Shown: positions 16,820 to 25,614, counted from the first letter of the stretch. The stretch is DNA of 38,953 nucleotides from Bifidobacterium breve (GCA_945861775.1 CAMAVT010000004.1:1-38953); one strand, 5' to 3'. Made by a program: numbers and translations. Notes: generated by a model from the letters alone, not told the origin.

Positions 16820-17503
16820 ATGAATATTGTCTCGGTGGAAGTCAAGAATGACTTGATTAGTGGCTACCTGTCCCACCCCGAATCGGGGAGTGGCCCCGCC
16901 GTGTTGGTTATTCAGGAGTGGTGGGGTGTGGTGCCGCACATCCGCTCGGTCGTTGATCGATTGGCGCAAGCAGGGTTTGTTGCCCTAGCGGTTGATCACT
17001 ACAAGGGTGTTGAAACAACCGAGCCTGATGAAGCCCAGAAATTAATGATGGGGCTGAAGGTCGCCGCGGCCGGCGCAGAGATTGCGGCAGGTGCCGAATT
17101 CCTTCTTTCCCTTGATGTGGTTAATAGCTCAAATGTGGGGACGGTTGGGTTCTGCATGGGTGGTGGGCTGTCGCTGCTCGCACCCACGGTGAGTGAATCC
17201 ATAACTGCTGCGGTCGCGTTTTATCCTGCAATGCCGTGGCCGGACTACCACCCGGATTGGTCCAAATTCGCAGGGAAAACAGTCATGATTCACAAAGCCG
17301 AATCTGATGAAGCGCATGCTGGTCCACGTATCGCGGAGTATCAGCAGGCGATTGAGTCTGAGGGAGGCGAAGTAATTATCTTTGACTACCCGAATTCTGA
17401 TCATGCATTTTTCAACGACGACCGACCAGAAGTTTTCAATGCTAAATACTCACAGTTAGCGTGGCAACGCAGCGTTGAATTCTTCAATCAACGATTGAGG
17501 TAA
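16820..17503 (+). CDS. Dienelactone hydrolase family protein
   Basis: A 227-residue alpha/beta hydrolase of the dienelactone hydrolase family. The nucleophile is Cys (C112 in GFCMGGGLSLL), not Ser, with D163 and H195 (NSDHAFFND) completing the triad. The conserved QEWWGV (32-37) supplies the Glu that moves the Cys in this family. It would open a lactone or cleave an ester-type intermediate. A strong GGAGGAG precedes the ATG. The 67 bp gap upstream holds GTTAC/GTAAC half-sites (16776-16780 and 16789-16793), so an internal promoter is possible. A weak hairpin follows at about 17513-17526. It is the last gene of the plus-strand catabolic run. Confidence 0.92.
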   Translation: MNIVSVEVKNDLISGYLSHPESGSGPAVLVIQEWWGVVPHIRSVVDRLAQAGFVALAVDHYKGVETTEPDEAQKLMMGLKVAAAGAEIAAGAEFLLSLDVVNSSNVGTVGFCMGGGLSLLAPTVSESITAAVAFYPAMPWPDYHPDWSKFAGKTVMIHKAESDEAHAGPRIAEYQQAIESEGGEVIIFDYPNSDHAFFNDDRPEVFNAKYSQLAWQRSVEFFNQRLR

Positions 17504-17540
17504 TCGTTAATCACCTCGGGGTGAATGAGAGAGATATGAG

Positions 17541-18422
17541 TTAGGCCAAGGTATTGATTGCGCGGAGAACCGCATTCACTTTCGAAATTTCATGGGTGCG
17601 CAATAGGTTCACTCCGCCAAGGCTTGCGATCACGGCGAAGAAACTTTCCGCGGTTCGGAACTCGTCTTCGAACAGGTCAAATGCGTGGGGGAGGGCCTGA
17701 CAGATCGGATATCCCAATTCCCGCAATCGAAATGAATTAAGAATCACATTGGTTTGGTGACGAACTCGGGTTAATGGGTCAACTAGGTTTCCATAATAGA
17801 AACCCATACCGGGATCAATCACAATGTTTTTCACTCCATGTCCAAGTGCAGTGTCGATTCGCTTGGCGAAATATTCCTGTAGCCGTGGAATCGGATCTTG
17901 GTCTAATTCAAGGTCGGTAATTTCCCTGACATTGGCACCACCGACGTAACATAAAATTACGGTTGCATTGAACTCACTTGCAAGATCAAGGATCTCTTCT
18001 TCATGTTCAGTGCCGGTGAAATTCAGAACACTGGCACCGGCGTTTAAACAGGCCTTGACGACCTCAGGTTCATAGGTTTCTGCTGAAACAGGAATTGAAT
18101 CAGAAGCGAGTTGCTCAATGACGGGCACGAGTTGTTTGATCTGGTCGCGTGCGCTGACCCGTGAAGCTTTGGCGGTACTTGATTCGGCTCCGATATCGAT
18201 TAGGTCAGCACCTTGGGCGAAGTAGACACGAGACTTACGGATCGCCGCTTCGGTACTAATTGCGATGCTTTCACGGTAGGTCGAGTCTCGTGAAAGGTTC
18301 ACGGTCGCCATAAGTGCCGCTTGCTCAATCGGTTTGCCATTAACTATCAGTGGCGCTACGGGTGCATTAAGTGCCTGTGAATGCTGTAGATACAGGTTGC
18401 TCAGTGCCTCTAGGGAAATCAT
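17541..18422 (-). CDS. Divergent dihydropteroate synthase-like pterin-binding protein
   Basis: A 293-residue TIM-barrel protein related to dihydropteroate synthase. Recognisable blocks are ADLIDIGAESS (72-82; D76), VSAETYEPEVV, LNFTG, VIDPGMGFYYG (201-211) and the C-terminal RTHEIS (275-280; RVHDV in DHPS). Key features differ. The first loop NVTPDSFSDGG is VNLSRDSTYRES (41-52), and the SRKxF pterin-binding lysine block appears to be missing (YPICQALPHAF). A regular folate role is therefore uncertain, and it could be a specialised paralogue or a pterin-dependent methyl-transfer fold. A TAGACT hexamer ends 6 nt before the ATG with no ribosome site, suggesting its own leaderless promoter although trmB is only 48 bp upstream. 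Confidence 0.8.
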   Translation of the reverse strand: MISLEALSNLYLQHSQALNAPVAPLIVNGKPIEQAALMATVNLSRDSTYRESIAISTEAAIRKSRVYFAQGADLIDIGAESSTAKASRVSARDQIKQLVPVIEQLASDSIPVSAETYEPEVVKACLNAGASVLNFTGTEHEEEILDLASEFNATVILCYVGGANVREITDLELDQDPIPRLQEYFAKRIDTALGHGVKNIVIDPGMGFYYGNLVDPLTRVRHQTNVILNSFRLRELGYPICQALPHAFDLFEDEFRTAESFFAVIASLGGVNLLRTHEISKVNAVLRAINTLA

Positions 18423-18428
18423 CTGGTA

Positions 18429-18434
18429 AGTCTA
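18429..18434 (-). promoter_or_regulatory. -10 TAGACT, leaderless start of the DHPS-like gene
   Basis: On the minus strand TAGACT is followed by 6 nt and then the ATG at 18422, with no ribosome site. The same TAGACT-N6-ATG arrangement occurs at argF and at the DUF3039 gene. Confidence 0.5.
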
Positions 18435-18470
18435 AGCAAGAATGAGAAATTGTCTTTGTGGGATTCCAAA

Positions 18471-19169
18471 CTAGTGCTTTATGAATCGAAAGTCTGAGAC
18501 GAGCCGACCTTCATCAAGGGCCCGTTGCTCGTAGCGGGTAAGTGCTCGATCCGGTCTGTTTGTTTCCCCGCCCTTCCATTGCATTTGATTGTCGGGTTGG
18601 GCAAACAACTCGGTGATTGCTTGTGAGTAGTGGGCCCAGTCTGTGGCAATGTGCCAAAAACCACCGAGTGCGATGCGCGAATGCATCAGATCCAGGATGC
18701 TTTGCTGAACGATCCGGCGTTTGTGGTGGCGGGCTTTTTGCCAGGGGTCTGGGAACAATGTGTAAACCCCGGCCAGGGAATTAGACGCGATCATATTTTC
18801 CAGAACAGCGATCGCATCGGTTTCCATTACCCGAACGTTCGTGATTTCTTGGGTGTGAAGTTCAGAGAGTAAGTCACCGACGCCCGGTGTGTGGACATCG
18901 ATCGCTAGGAACGCTGCTTGCGGTTCGGCTTTCGCAAAGTGCAGGGTTGACACCCCGTTACCAAAACCAATGTCAAGATAGAGGGCAGTTGCTGGGCTTG
19001 GCCAATTAAGAAGCGCGGCCTCATAGACAATTGTTAAATCTTTGGGGTTGTCCACCGCGAATTGCTGTGACTTAGTGATCCGGCTCCTGCGGGGTTTAAA
19101 CGTTCGGATCCCGCGTCGCAGTGATTGGGTTTCTGGGAATTCCTCTATGTAGTCATCCAAGTGAATCAA
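18471..19169 (-). CDS. trmB: tRNA (guanine-N7-)-methyltransferase
   Basis: A 232-residue SAM-dependent methyltransferase. The SAM motif is LDIGFGNGVSTLHFA, with AIDVH as the acidic second strand. The TrmB signature TLFPDPWQKARHHKRRIVQ (about 136-154) carries the tRNA-binding and catalytic residues. It methylates G46 in the variable loop of tRNAs. The ATG at 19169 lies inside the end of the upstream S51 peptidase gene (17 bp overlap), so translation is coupled. Confidence 0.96.
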   Translation of the reverse strand: MIHLDDYIEEFPETQSLRRGIRTFKPRRSRITKSQQFAVDNPKDLTIVYEAALLNWPSPATALYLDIGFGNGVSTLHFAKAEPQAAFLAIDVHTPGVGDLLSELHTQEITNVRVMETDAIAVLENMIASNSLAGVYTLFPDPWQKARHHKRRIVQQSILDLMHSRIALGGFWHIATDWAHYSQAITELFAQPDNQMQWKGGETNRPDRALTRYEQRALDEGRLVSDFRFIKH

Positions 19170-19878
19170 CTAGCAGTTCAACCGGACTATTGATTCGATA
19201 CTTGCGGTCAGACTCAATGCGCCAGCTTGACCCTTCACCGACACTTCGAAAGTCCCACGCACGCGCGTGATTCTCACCGGGGCCGCTACTTGTCAAAGCA
19301 GTGTTCTCATCAATGCCAATTATTTTCTGTCCATCGATAAGCAATGGCTTGAGAACAAAGTCAGGGATGAAACGAGAATAGCGATCAAAATGCGGAATGA
19401 CCCGTGCATTGAAAATCAACCCAAGCCCCGATTCGCCGCCTTCCTTTGGGTGACGGAAATTAGGTACGTATCCGCACAGCGCCATGGCTCCCGCACTGCA
19501 ACCTGCGATTGATGCCCCGCCACGCCACTGTTCCAGAATGGTTTTCCAAGCGAGGGTGTCGCGCAGGGTTTGCGCAAGAAAATGGGGGTTCCCACCGGAA
19601 AGGTAAATCAATCCCGCGCCGGCAATCGCCTCAACGATTTTTGGGTCGCCTGCATCTTTTCGATTTTTAATATCGATGACAACCTGCTGTGCATCAAGTC
19701 GTTGGGCGGCTTCCTTGCCCAGTTGATGCCAACGCGCGAGTGAGCGTTCACCTTCGGGTGCTGCTGCTGTCGCAATCTGAACGTAGGTGCGTGGGCGATC
19801 CTCTAGTAGCCAGGCTTCTAGATCCTGCATGACCGGGAGGTATTCACCACTTCCAACGAGTGCAATTTTCCCACTCAT
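19153..19878 (-). CDS. Peptidase S51 family protein (cyanophycinase/dipeptidase E-like)
   Basis: A 241-residue cytoplasmic protein with the class I glutamine amidotransferase-like fold of the S51 peptidases. The nucleophile is S128 in GASIAGCSAGAMAL. It is preceded by IYLSGGNPHFL (91-101), typical of the family. Members are dipeptidase E (Asp-X dipeptides) and cyanophycinase. At 241 residues it is closer to dipeptidase E in size, but it retains the cyanophycinase-like GNPHFL block. The start codon overlaps a 13 bp tandem repeat (19866-19892). It is divergent from the csoR-type gene, about 200 bp apart. Confidence 0.85.
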   Translation of the reverse strand: MSGKIALVGSGEYLPVMQDLEAWLLEDRPRTYVQIATAAAPEGERSLARWHQLGKEAAQRLDAQQVVIDIKNRKDAGDPKIVEAIAGAGLIYLSGGNPHFLAQTLRDTLAWKTILEQWRGGASIAGCSAGAMALCGYVPNFRHPKEGGESGLGLIFNARVIPHFDRYSRFIPDFVLKPLLIDGQKIIGIDENTALTSSGPGENHARAWDFRSVGEGSSWRIESDRKYRINSPVELLVDSLG

Positions 19879-19892
19879 GTTTTCCCACTCAT
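19866..19892. repeat. 13 bp tandem direct repeat at the S51 peptidase start
   Basis: TTTTCCCACTCAT occurs at 19866-19878 and again at 19880-19892, a period of 14 bp. On the minus strand both copies begin with ATGAGTGGGAAAA. The upstream copy starts a 5-codon reading frame whose TGA overlaps the peptidase ATG. Confidence 0.85.
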
Positions 19893-20043
19893 AGGTAAAG
19901 CCCCACTGGTGCGGAGTTACGCGCTGGGATCCTCGCTTTCACAGAATGCAGAGTAAGCCCGGGGACCGTAGGCCGTTGCAGTGCCGCCGGCAATTTCACC
20001 CATGGCTGCTGTGCGAGGTTCGCCACACAACGCCCCAGCAGGG

Positions 20044-20059
20044 ATACCCCTGCGGGTAT
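20044..20059. promoter_or_regulatory. CsoR/CstR-type operator (ATACCC-N4-GGGTAT)
   Basis: ATACCCCTGCGGGTAT is a palindrome with perfect 6 bp arms and a 4 bp centre. It covers the -35 region of the csoR-type gene. This is the operator form expected for CsoR-family repressors, and the same form occurs before thioredoxin at 24257-24272. Autoregulation is inferred. Confidence 0.75.
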
Positions 20060-20072
20060 GTACTCGAGAGAG

Positions 20073-20345
<273 letters not shown>

Positions 20346-20361
20346 TATTCGTTAGCCCACA

Positions 20362-20380
20362 GGGGTAACCCCCCCTTTTT
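20362..20380 (+). terminator. Small G/C hairpin with T-run after the csoR-type gene (weak)
   Basis: GGGG-TAA-CCCC followed by CCCTTTTT, 17 bp after the stop codon. The stem is short, so it may be a weak intrinsic terminator or part of the pckG control region. Confidence 0.35.
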
Positions 20381-20395
20381 GTGCCTTTTGTCACA
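20380..20395. promoter_or_regulatory. CRP/GlxR-like site upstream of pckG
   Basis: TGTGCCTTTTGTCACA matches the 16 bp CRP/GlxR pattern TGTGA-N6-TCACA at nine of ten defined bases. It lies about 104 bp before the pckG start. CRP-family control of gluconeogenic genes is known in actinobacteria, but binding here is inferred. Confidence 0.4.
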
Positions 20396-20498
20396 AGTGC
20401 CGTAGATCACCCTCGGATCGGTGGCGGAATCGGTCGTGAAGGTGCATGCTTGGGCAACGTAAAAATCTGCTCGCCCACCATCGCAAGGAAGTGATCCC

Positions 20499-22328
20499 AT
20501 GGCCGCTCGTCTCGATTTCGATTCAGCACCCACCCAAAATAAGCAACTCCTCGAGTGGGTTGACGAGATGGCCACCCTGTTGGAGCCTGACGCGATTGAG
20601 TGGAGTGACGGCTCTGAAGCCGAGTGGACGCGTTTGACCAACCAAATGGTTGATTCGGGAACCATGACCAGGCTCAATGAAGATCTGCGCCCCAATTCAT
20701 TCCTCGCCCGTTCAAACCCAAGTGACGTGGCTCGGGTTGAAAGCAGCACGTATATATGTTCCCAACGCGAAGTTGATGCAGGTCCCACCAATAACTGGAT
20801 GGAACCGACGGACATGCGTTCAACCTTGAATGGCTTAATGAAGGGTGCAATGCGCGGGCGCACTATGTATGTCATTCCATTTTCGATGGGACCACTCGGC
20901 TCCCGAATTGCCCAACTCGGCGTTGAAATTACTGACTCTCCCTACGTTGTTGTGAACATGAAACTCATGACACGCATGGGTCAGGCAGCACTGGACGAAA
21001 TTGGCGAGTTCGGTGAATTCGTTCCGGCCGTGCACTCGGTCGGTTACCCACTCGTGGACGCAGCAGGCAATGCAATCCCTGACGTTGCTTGGCCATGCAA
21101 TGACACCAAGTACATCGTTCATTTTCCTGAGACCCGTGAGATTTGGTCCTACGGCTCCGGTTACGGCGGCAACGCATTGCTCGGCAAGAAGTGCTTTGCA
21201 TTGCGTATTGCTTCGGCCATGGCCCGCGATGAAGGCTGGATGGCCGAACACATGTTGGTCTTGAAACTGACATCACCAGCAAACGACGTTAAGTACATTA
21301 CGGCTGCATTCCCTTCCGCGTGCGGAAAAACAAACCTTGCAATGCTTGAACCGACAATTCCGGGTTGGAAAGTAGAAACAATCGGAGACGACATTGCCTG
21401 GATGCGATTTGGGGAAGATGGTCGTCTCTATGCGATCAACCCAGAAGCTGGATTCTTTGGTGTTGCACCCGGAACGGGCATGAGCACGAACGCAAATGCT
21501 GTTCGCTCACTTGTCGGTAACTCGATTTTCACCAACGTAGCGCTAACCGATGACGGTGATATCTGGTGGGAAGGCTTCACCGATGAAGTACCCGCTCACC
21601 TCATCGACTGGAAGGGCAATGACTGGACGCCTGCTTCGGCAGATCCCTCAAGCCACCCCAATGCGCGATTCACAGTTCCTGCAGGCCAATGCCCATCGAT
21701 TGCCCCTAACTGGGAAGACCCAACGGGTGTCCCGATTGATGCAATCCTCTTCGGTGGCCGCCGCGCAACCAACGTTCCATTGGTCTCTGAAGCATTTGAC
21801 TGGGCCCACGGCGTCTTTGTTGGCTCATCCGTGTCCAGCGAGCAGACTGCCGCTGCCGAAGGAACCGTTGGCGCCCTGCGTCGGGATCCTTTTGCAATGC
21901 TGCCATTCTGTGGCTACAACATGGCCGACTACTGGGGTCACTGGCTCAAGATCGGTGGTTTCACCAGCGCGGATAAATTGCCACGTATTTACTCCGTGAA
22001 CTGGTTCCGCAAGGACACCGACGGAAAATTCATTTGGCCCGGATTCGGCGAAAACGCACGGGTTCTCGAATGGATCGTTAATCGACTCAGTGGCAAGGCC
22101 GAAGCGGTTGACACTCCCATTGGTCGGATCCCAGCAGCTGGTGCACTGAACACCGATGGCCTTAACCTGTCAGAGGAAAAGCTCGCTGAGCTCTTTGCCG
22201 TCAATGCGCAGTCGTGGTTGGCCGAAACCGATTTAACCCAAGAGTATTACGCGGAGTTCGGTGATCGGGTTCCTGCCGAACTCAACAACCAACTCCAAGG
22301 GTTACGCGATCGGTTAAAGAGCGCCTAA
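20499..22328 (+). CDS. pckG: Phosphoenolpyruvate carboxykinase (GTP)
   Basis: A full-length 609-residue GTP-type PEP carboxykinase, typical for the family. It interconverts oxaloacetate + GTP with PEP + GDP + CO2 at the entry to gluconeogenesis. The P-loop with the hyper-reactive Cys is FPSACGKTN (271-279; C275), followed by IGDDIAWM and the nucleotide-binding region around [11 protein letters not shown]. The ATG at 20499 follows AAGGAA with 9 nt spacing. The 150 bp upstream region holds a CRP-like site. It ends 4 bp from the convergent argF, with no terminator seen between them. Confidence 0.98.
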   Translation: MAARLDFDSAPTQNKQLLEWVDEMATLLEPDAIEWSDGSEAEWTRLTNQMVDSGTMTRLNEDLRPNSFLARSNPSDVARVESSTYICSQREVDAGPTNNWMEPTDMRSTLNGLMKGAMRGRTMYVIPFSMGPLGSRIAQLGVEITDSPYVVVNMKLMTRMGQAALDEIGEFGEFVPAVHSVGYPLVDAAGNAIPDVAWPCNDTKYIVHFPETREIWSYGSGYGGNALLGKKCFALRIASAMARDEGWMAEHMLVLKLTSPANDVKYITAAFPSACGKTNLAMLEPTIPGWKVETIGDDIAWMRFGEDGRLYAINPEAGFFGVAPGTGMSTNANAVRSLVGNSIFTNVALTDDGDIWWEGFTDEVPAHLIDWKGNDWTPASADPSSHPNARFTVPAGQCPSIAPNWEDPTGVPIDAILFGGRRATNVPLVSEAFDWAHGVFVGSSVSSEQTAAAEGTVGALRRDPFAMLPFCGYNMADYWGHWLKIGGFTSADKLPRIYSVNWFRKDTDGKFIWPGFGENARVLEWIVNRLSGKAEAVDTPIGRIPAAGALNTDGLNLSEEKLAELFAVNAQSWLAETDLTQEYYAEFGDRVPAELNNQLQGLRDRLKSA

Positions 22329-22332
22329 CTGC

Positions 22333-23361
22333 TCAAGCGAGGGTTGCAACGAGAATTGATTTAATCGTGTGCATGCGGTTCTCTGCTTGATCGAATGCGA
22401 TGTTTGCGGGGGATTCGAATACCTCGTGCGTGATTTCAATTCCGCCGTGGAGATTGAAATCCTGGGCAATTTGCGCGCCAATCACAGTCTTGGTGTCGTG
22501 GTAGGCAGGTAGGCAATGCATCGCCTTCGCGTTGCTTCCGGCTAGGTCAAGCACCCTTTTATTTATTTGGTAAGGCTTGAGTAGCTCAATGCGCTCCTGC
22601 CACACGTCTTTGGATTCACCCATGGATACCCAAACGTCGGTGTGCACAAATTCTGCGCCCACTACCCCTTCGGCAATGTCTTCGGTGAGAGTGATTTTTG
22701 CGCCACTTTCCTGAGCCTTTGCGAGTGCTTGATCAATAACGCTTTGATCCGGCCACAACACTTTTGGAGCCACAATCCTGGTATCAGCGCCCATGAGTGC
22801 ACCCATGACTAACAGTGAATTTCCCATATTGTTTCGCGCGTCACCGAGGTAGCAATAGGACAGCGTTTCCTGGGGATTGCTCTGGTGCTCGCGCATCGTG
22901 AGGAAGTCAGCCAGCATTTGGGTGGGGTGCCATTGGTCGGTTAACCCGTTGTAGACCGGCACCGATGAGTTCTGGGCAAGTTCTTCCACCATGGCTTGCT
23001 CGCTACCCCGAAATTCAATTGCGTCAAAAATTCGACTCAAGACGCGAGCCGTATCAGCGGGGGATTCCTTGTGACCTATTTGGCTTGATGCTCCGTCAAG
23101 AAAGGTGGTGTTCCCACCTTGATCAGCCATAGCGACACTGAATGAGATTCGGGTGCGAGTTGACGTCTTTTCAAAGATCGCAGCCAAGTTCTTGCGCTGG
23201 AGTAATGCGGGTTCACTGCCCTGCTTGCGCAACTGCTTCAGGCGGGCTGCCAAATCAAGTAACGAATTTAATTCGACTGCCGTGAAATCGAGCTCACGTA
23301 AAAAGTCCCGCCCGGAAAGCCCGAGTGAACGGACGTATTCAGCCGTAAGTTCTGCATCCAT
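22333..23361 (-). CDS. argF: Ornithine carbamoyltransferase
   Basis: A 342-residue ornithine carbamoyltransferase. The carbamoyl-phosphate motif STRTR is at 67-71. [18 protein letters not shown] and the ornithine-side HCLPAYHDT are both present. It converts carbamoyl phosphate and ornithine to citrulline. The sequence resembles the ArgF/ArcB branch. No arcA or arcC is nearby and no other arg genes are in the window, so an anabolic or catabolic role cannot be decided. A TAGACT hexamer ends 6 nt before the ATG, pointing to a leaderless transcript. Confidence 0.96.
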   Translation of the reverse strand: MDAELTAEYVRSLGLSGRDFLRELDFTAVELNSLLDLAARLKQLRKQGSEPALLQRKNLAAIFEKTSTRTRISFSVAMADQGGNTTFLDGASSQIGHKESPADTARVLSRIFDAIEFRGSEQAMVEELAQNSSVPVYNGLTDQWHPTQMLADFLTMREHQSNPQETLSYCYLGDARNNMGNSLLVMGALMGADTRIVAPKVLWPDQSVIDQALAKAQESGAKITLTEDIAEGVVGAEFVHTDVWVSMGESKDVWQERIELLKPYQINKRVLDLAGSNAKAMHCLPAYHDTKTVIGAQIAQDFNLHGGIEITHEVFESPANIAFDQAENRMHTIKSILVATLA

Positions 23362-23367
23362 CTACCA

Positions 23368-23373
23368 AGTCTA
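23368..23373 (-). promoter_or_regulatory. -10 TAGACT, leaderless start of argF
   Basis: On the minus strand TAGACT, then TGGTAG, then ATG at 23361. The geometry is the same as for the DHPS-like gene and DUF3039. Confidence 0.5.
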
Positions 23374-23383
23374 GGAGCAGGTA

Positions 23384-23779
23384 TTAACTCGCCGTGGAAT
23401 GGTAGATCCCTAATGCTTCATCAGAGATTGCATCATTGACTAATCCTTTTGCCGCAGCGATGCCGCTTCCCAGCACACTCGTGAGGTGTGACCCTCTTGG
23501 TTGATCAATTTTGCGGTAAATGGCTTCGCGTTCGACTTCACTTAGACCGCCCCACACGCCATATGGTTCACGGGCCCGGATTGCATAGTCGGCGCATTCC
23601 AGTCGGACCGGGCACGGAGCACATACTCGTTTAGCAGACTGATCCCGCCGAGAACGTGAAGAACCGCGTTCATTTTGTGGGTGGAAGAACAGCAGCGGAT
23701 CAACAGTGCGGCAGCGACCATCTTCCTGCCAGTGCCATTTAGAATCTAGCGGTACCTGTGCGAGCGGTTGCTGTGGCAT
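23384..23779 (-). CDS. WhiB-family iron-sulfur transcriptional regulator
   Basis: A 131-residue Wbl protein. The four Fe-S cluster cysteines are C23, C53, C56 and C62 (C-x29-C-x2-C-x5-C). They are followed by the turn motif GVWGGLS (74-80), which contacts sigma-A in the family. Text such as HWQEDGRCR and FFHPQNERG places it nearer the WhiB2/WhiB3 branch than WhiB4 or WhiB7, but I do not assign a subtype. A GAGGGG ribosome site precedes the ATG. The C-terminal 40 residues are not conserved text that I recognise. It sits between argF and thioredoxin, all on the minus strand. Confidence 0.95.
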   Translation of the reverse strand: MPQQPLAQVPLDSKWHWQEDGRCRTVDPLLFFHPQNERGSSRSRRDQSAKRVCAPCPVRLECADYAIRAREPYGVWGGLSEVEREAIYRKIDQPRGSHLTSVLGSGIAAAKGLVNDAISDEALGIYHSTAS

Positions 23780-23862
23780 GTGTCTTCAATCCCCTCTCAT
23801 GTCCTGCGTTGTACACCAATATAGGGCGTATTTGAGAGTGCTCTAGGCGGGACTTTAGTCCC

Positions 23863-24252
23863 CTATTCTGCGATTTTGTCGTGAATGTCCGGTTCATTTG
23901 ATATTGCAATTTCCTGGCGAACGGCTTCCATGTCCACGTCGCGAATAGCTGCGATTAAGTTGTCTAAACTTTCTTGGGGGAGTGCACCGGCTTGCGAATA
24001 AAGGACAACGCCGTCGCGGATCGCCATGAGGGTTGGGATAGATGAGATGTCAAAACCCCCAGCCAAACCTCGTTCAGCCTCGGTGTCCACCTTGGCGAAA
24101 ACAATGTCGGGATTAGACGCTGAGGCTTTTTCATATACGGGTGCAAAATTGCGACACGGTCCACACCATGCAGCCCAAAAGTCAACGAAGACGATTGGAT
24201 TTCCTTTGATGGTGTCAGAGAAGCTGGATTCTGTGAGATCAACGGTAGCCAT
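23863..24252 (-). CDS. Thioredoxin
   Basis: A thioredoxin of about 129 residues with the active site WCGPC (C30, C33) and the usual cis-Pro segment (ISSIPTLMAI). It reduces protein disulfides in the cytoplasm. The C-terminus is about 20 residues longer than E. coli TrxA and acidic. I chose the ATG at 24252, giving MATVDL. The ATG two codons upstream at 24258 lies inside the operator. The palindrome ATACCC-N4-GGGTAT at 24257-24272 overlaps the ribosome-site region and sits beside a TATACC-like element. The gene is therefore probably repressed by the CsoR/CstR-type protein at 20085-20345. Confidence 0.95.
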   Translation of the reverse strand: MATVDLTESSFSDTIKGNPIVFVDFWAAWCGPCRNFAPVYEKASASNPDIVFAKVDTEAERGLAGGFDISSIPTLMAIRDGVVLYSQAGALPQESLDNLIAAIRDVDMEAVRQEIAISNEPDIHDKIAE

Positions 24253-24256
24253 GTAC

Positions 24257-24272
24257 ATACCCTAGGGGGTAT
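24257..24272. promoter_or_regulatory. CsoR/CstR-type operator at the thioredoxin gene
   Basis: ATACCCTAGGGGGTAT has perfect 6 bp arms around TAGG. The arms are identical to the site at 20044-20059. It overlaps the thioredoxin translation start region. Confidence 0.7.
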
Positions 24273-24323
24273 AAGAAAAAAATGCAAATTCCACATCCCT
24301 GCTCGTTTTTTTGGTCAGGAAAG

Positions 24324-24329
24324 TAGACT
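24324..24329 (+). promoter_or_regulatory. -10 TAGACT, leaderless start of the DUF3039 gene
   Basis: TAGACT, then TGCGCC, then ATG at 24336. No ribosome site is present. Confidence 0.5.
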
Positions 24330-24335
24330 TGCGCC

Positions 24336-24611
24336 ATGAGTACCCCACTTGCAACCCCTCTCGACGCACCCGAGTTAGAAGAACTCGGTAGCGTCCTCAC
24401 CGAAGAGCGAACCTCGAATTTTGACGACGGGGACCATGAGAAGTTTGCCCACTATGTTGAAAAGAACAAGATCGTCGAAAGTGCGGTCACGGGCTCGCCG
24501 GTAAAGGCGTTGTGCGGAAAGAAATGGACACCCAATCGGGATCCTTCCAAGTTCCCCATTTGCCCGGATTGCGAAAAGATACACAAGTCTCTCCCCAAGG
24601 GTGGTGAATAG
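24336..24611 (+). CDS. DUF3039 family protein
   Basis: A 91-residue actinobacterial protein of unknown function. It carries the DUF3039 core around DHEKFAHYVEK and ALCGKKWTPNRDPSKFPICPDC. Three cysteines (one in ALCGKKW, two in CPDC) and nearby His residues suggest a small metal-binding or redox-sensitive site. It is divergent from thioredoxin across an 83 bp gap and has its own leaderless-type promoter. No function is assigned. Confidence 0.9.
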   Translation: MSTPLATPLDAPELEELGSVLTEERTSNFDDGDHEKFAHYVEKNKIVESAVTGSPVKALCGKKWTPNRDPSKFPICPDCEKIHKSLPKGGE

Positions 24612-24708
24612 AGGGGCTAGGCATAGCACCGGCCAAACAAGTGAGAGACTTTGGTCGCGCAAACCAGCGTGCCAATTAACCAACTATTTTTGATGGGACT
24701 GAAGATAA

Positions 24709-25614
24709 ATGCAGAGAAAATCAATTCGTCTAGCGAGCGTTGCCTCACTAGCAGTAGCAGGCCTTTTGCTAGCGGCTTGTTCCTCAAGCGATGACACTGC
24801 CACTGAAACGGCGGCCACCGAAACCTCCATGGAAGAAAGCGCCGTTGAAAGCGCCGCAACAGATGAGTGTGCCGCGGAGAACCTCACGACTATCAGTCCA
24901 GGAATGCTGACAATTGGCACCGATACACCGGCATACCCACCGTACTTCGTCGATGACGATCCAACAAACGGTGAAGGCTTTGAATCCGCAGTTGCCTACG
25001 CCGTGGCCGCCCAGTTGGGCTTTGCACCCACCGATGTCAAATGGGAAGTTGTTCCTTTCAATACCTCATACGCACCGGGTGACAAGAATTTCGACTTTGA
25101 CATAAATCAAATCTCAATTACCCCGGAACGCTCTGAGGTTGTTGATTTCTCTGATGGCTACTACACCGTGAACCAGGCCGTCGTAGCATTCAATGATTCA
25201 CCCATCGCTGGAGCAAAGACGATTGCTGAACTCAAGGATGCCAAACTTGGCGCTCAGGTGGGTACCACCAGCCTTGATTTCGTGACCGAAGTCGTCCAAC
25301 CAACCAATGAGCCTTATGTTTTCAATGATACGAATGACGCTAAGAGCGCATTGCAAAACGGACAGATCGATGGAATCGTTGTTGACCTTCCCACTGCCTA
25401 CTACGTAACCGCTGCAGAATTTGACAACAGCAAGATTGTCGGTCAATTCGCGGCAACCGCCGGTGGCGAAGAGTTTGGCTTGCTGTTCCAAAAAGGCAAT
25501 CCACTCGTGACCTGTGTCAACAAGGCACTCACCACATTGAAGGACTCGGGCGAACTGCAAGAGATCCAAGATGCCTGGTTGGCCGGAACAACTGCCCCGT
25601 ACTTCACGGAATAA
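24709..25614 (+). CDS. Amino-acid ABC transporter substrate-binding lipoprotein
   Basis: A 301-residue periplasmic-binding-protein family 3 (SBP_bac_3) protein. The signal peptide ends in the lipobox LLLAAC (C24), followed by a Ser/Asp/Thr/Glu-rich linker to about residue 52. The binding domain opens with LTIGTDTPAYPPYFVDD and continues through VPFNTSYAPGDKNFDFDINQISITPERSEVVDFS, typical for polar amino-acid binders. It is anchored outside the membrane. The permease and ATPase genes follow, completing the system. The ligand cannot be read from the sequence. Confidence 0.95.
   Translation: MQRKSIRLASVASLAVAGLLLAACSSSDDTATETAATETSMEESAVESAATDECAAENLTTISPGMLTIGTDTPAYPPYFVDDDPTNGEGFESAVAYAVAAQLGFAPTDVKWEVVPFNTSYAPGDKNFDFDINQISITPERSEVVDFSDGYYTVNQAVVAFNDSPIAGAKTIAELKDAKLGAQVGTTSLDFVTEVVQPTNEPYVFNDTNDAKSALQNGQIDGIVVDLPTAYYVTAAEFDNSKIVGQFAATAGGEEFGLLFQKGNPLVTCVNKALTTLKDSGELQEIQDAWLAGTTAPYFTE

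Noticed and set aside
5724-17503. Nicotinate or reductive pyrimidine degradation pathway
   Set aside because: No hydroxylase, maleate isomerase or dihydropyrimidine dehydrogenase is present, so these known pathways are not supported by the genes seen.
23849-23862. GGGACT/AGTCCC hairpin after thioredoxin as a terminator
   Set aside because: The loop is tight and no T-run follows on the minus strand.
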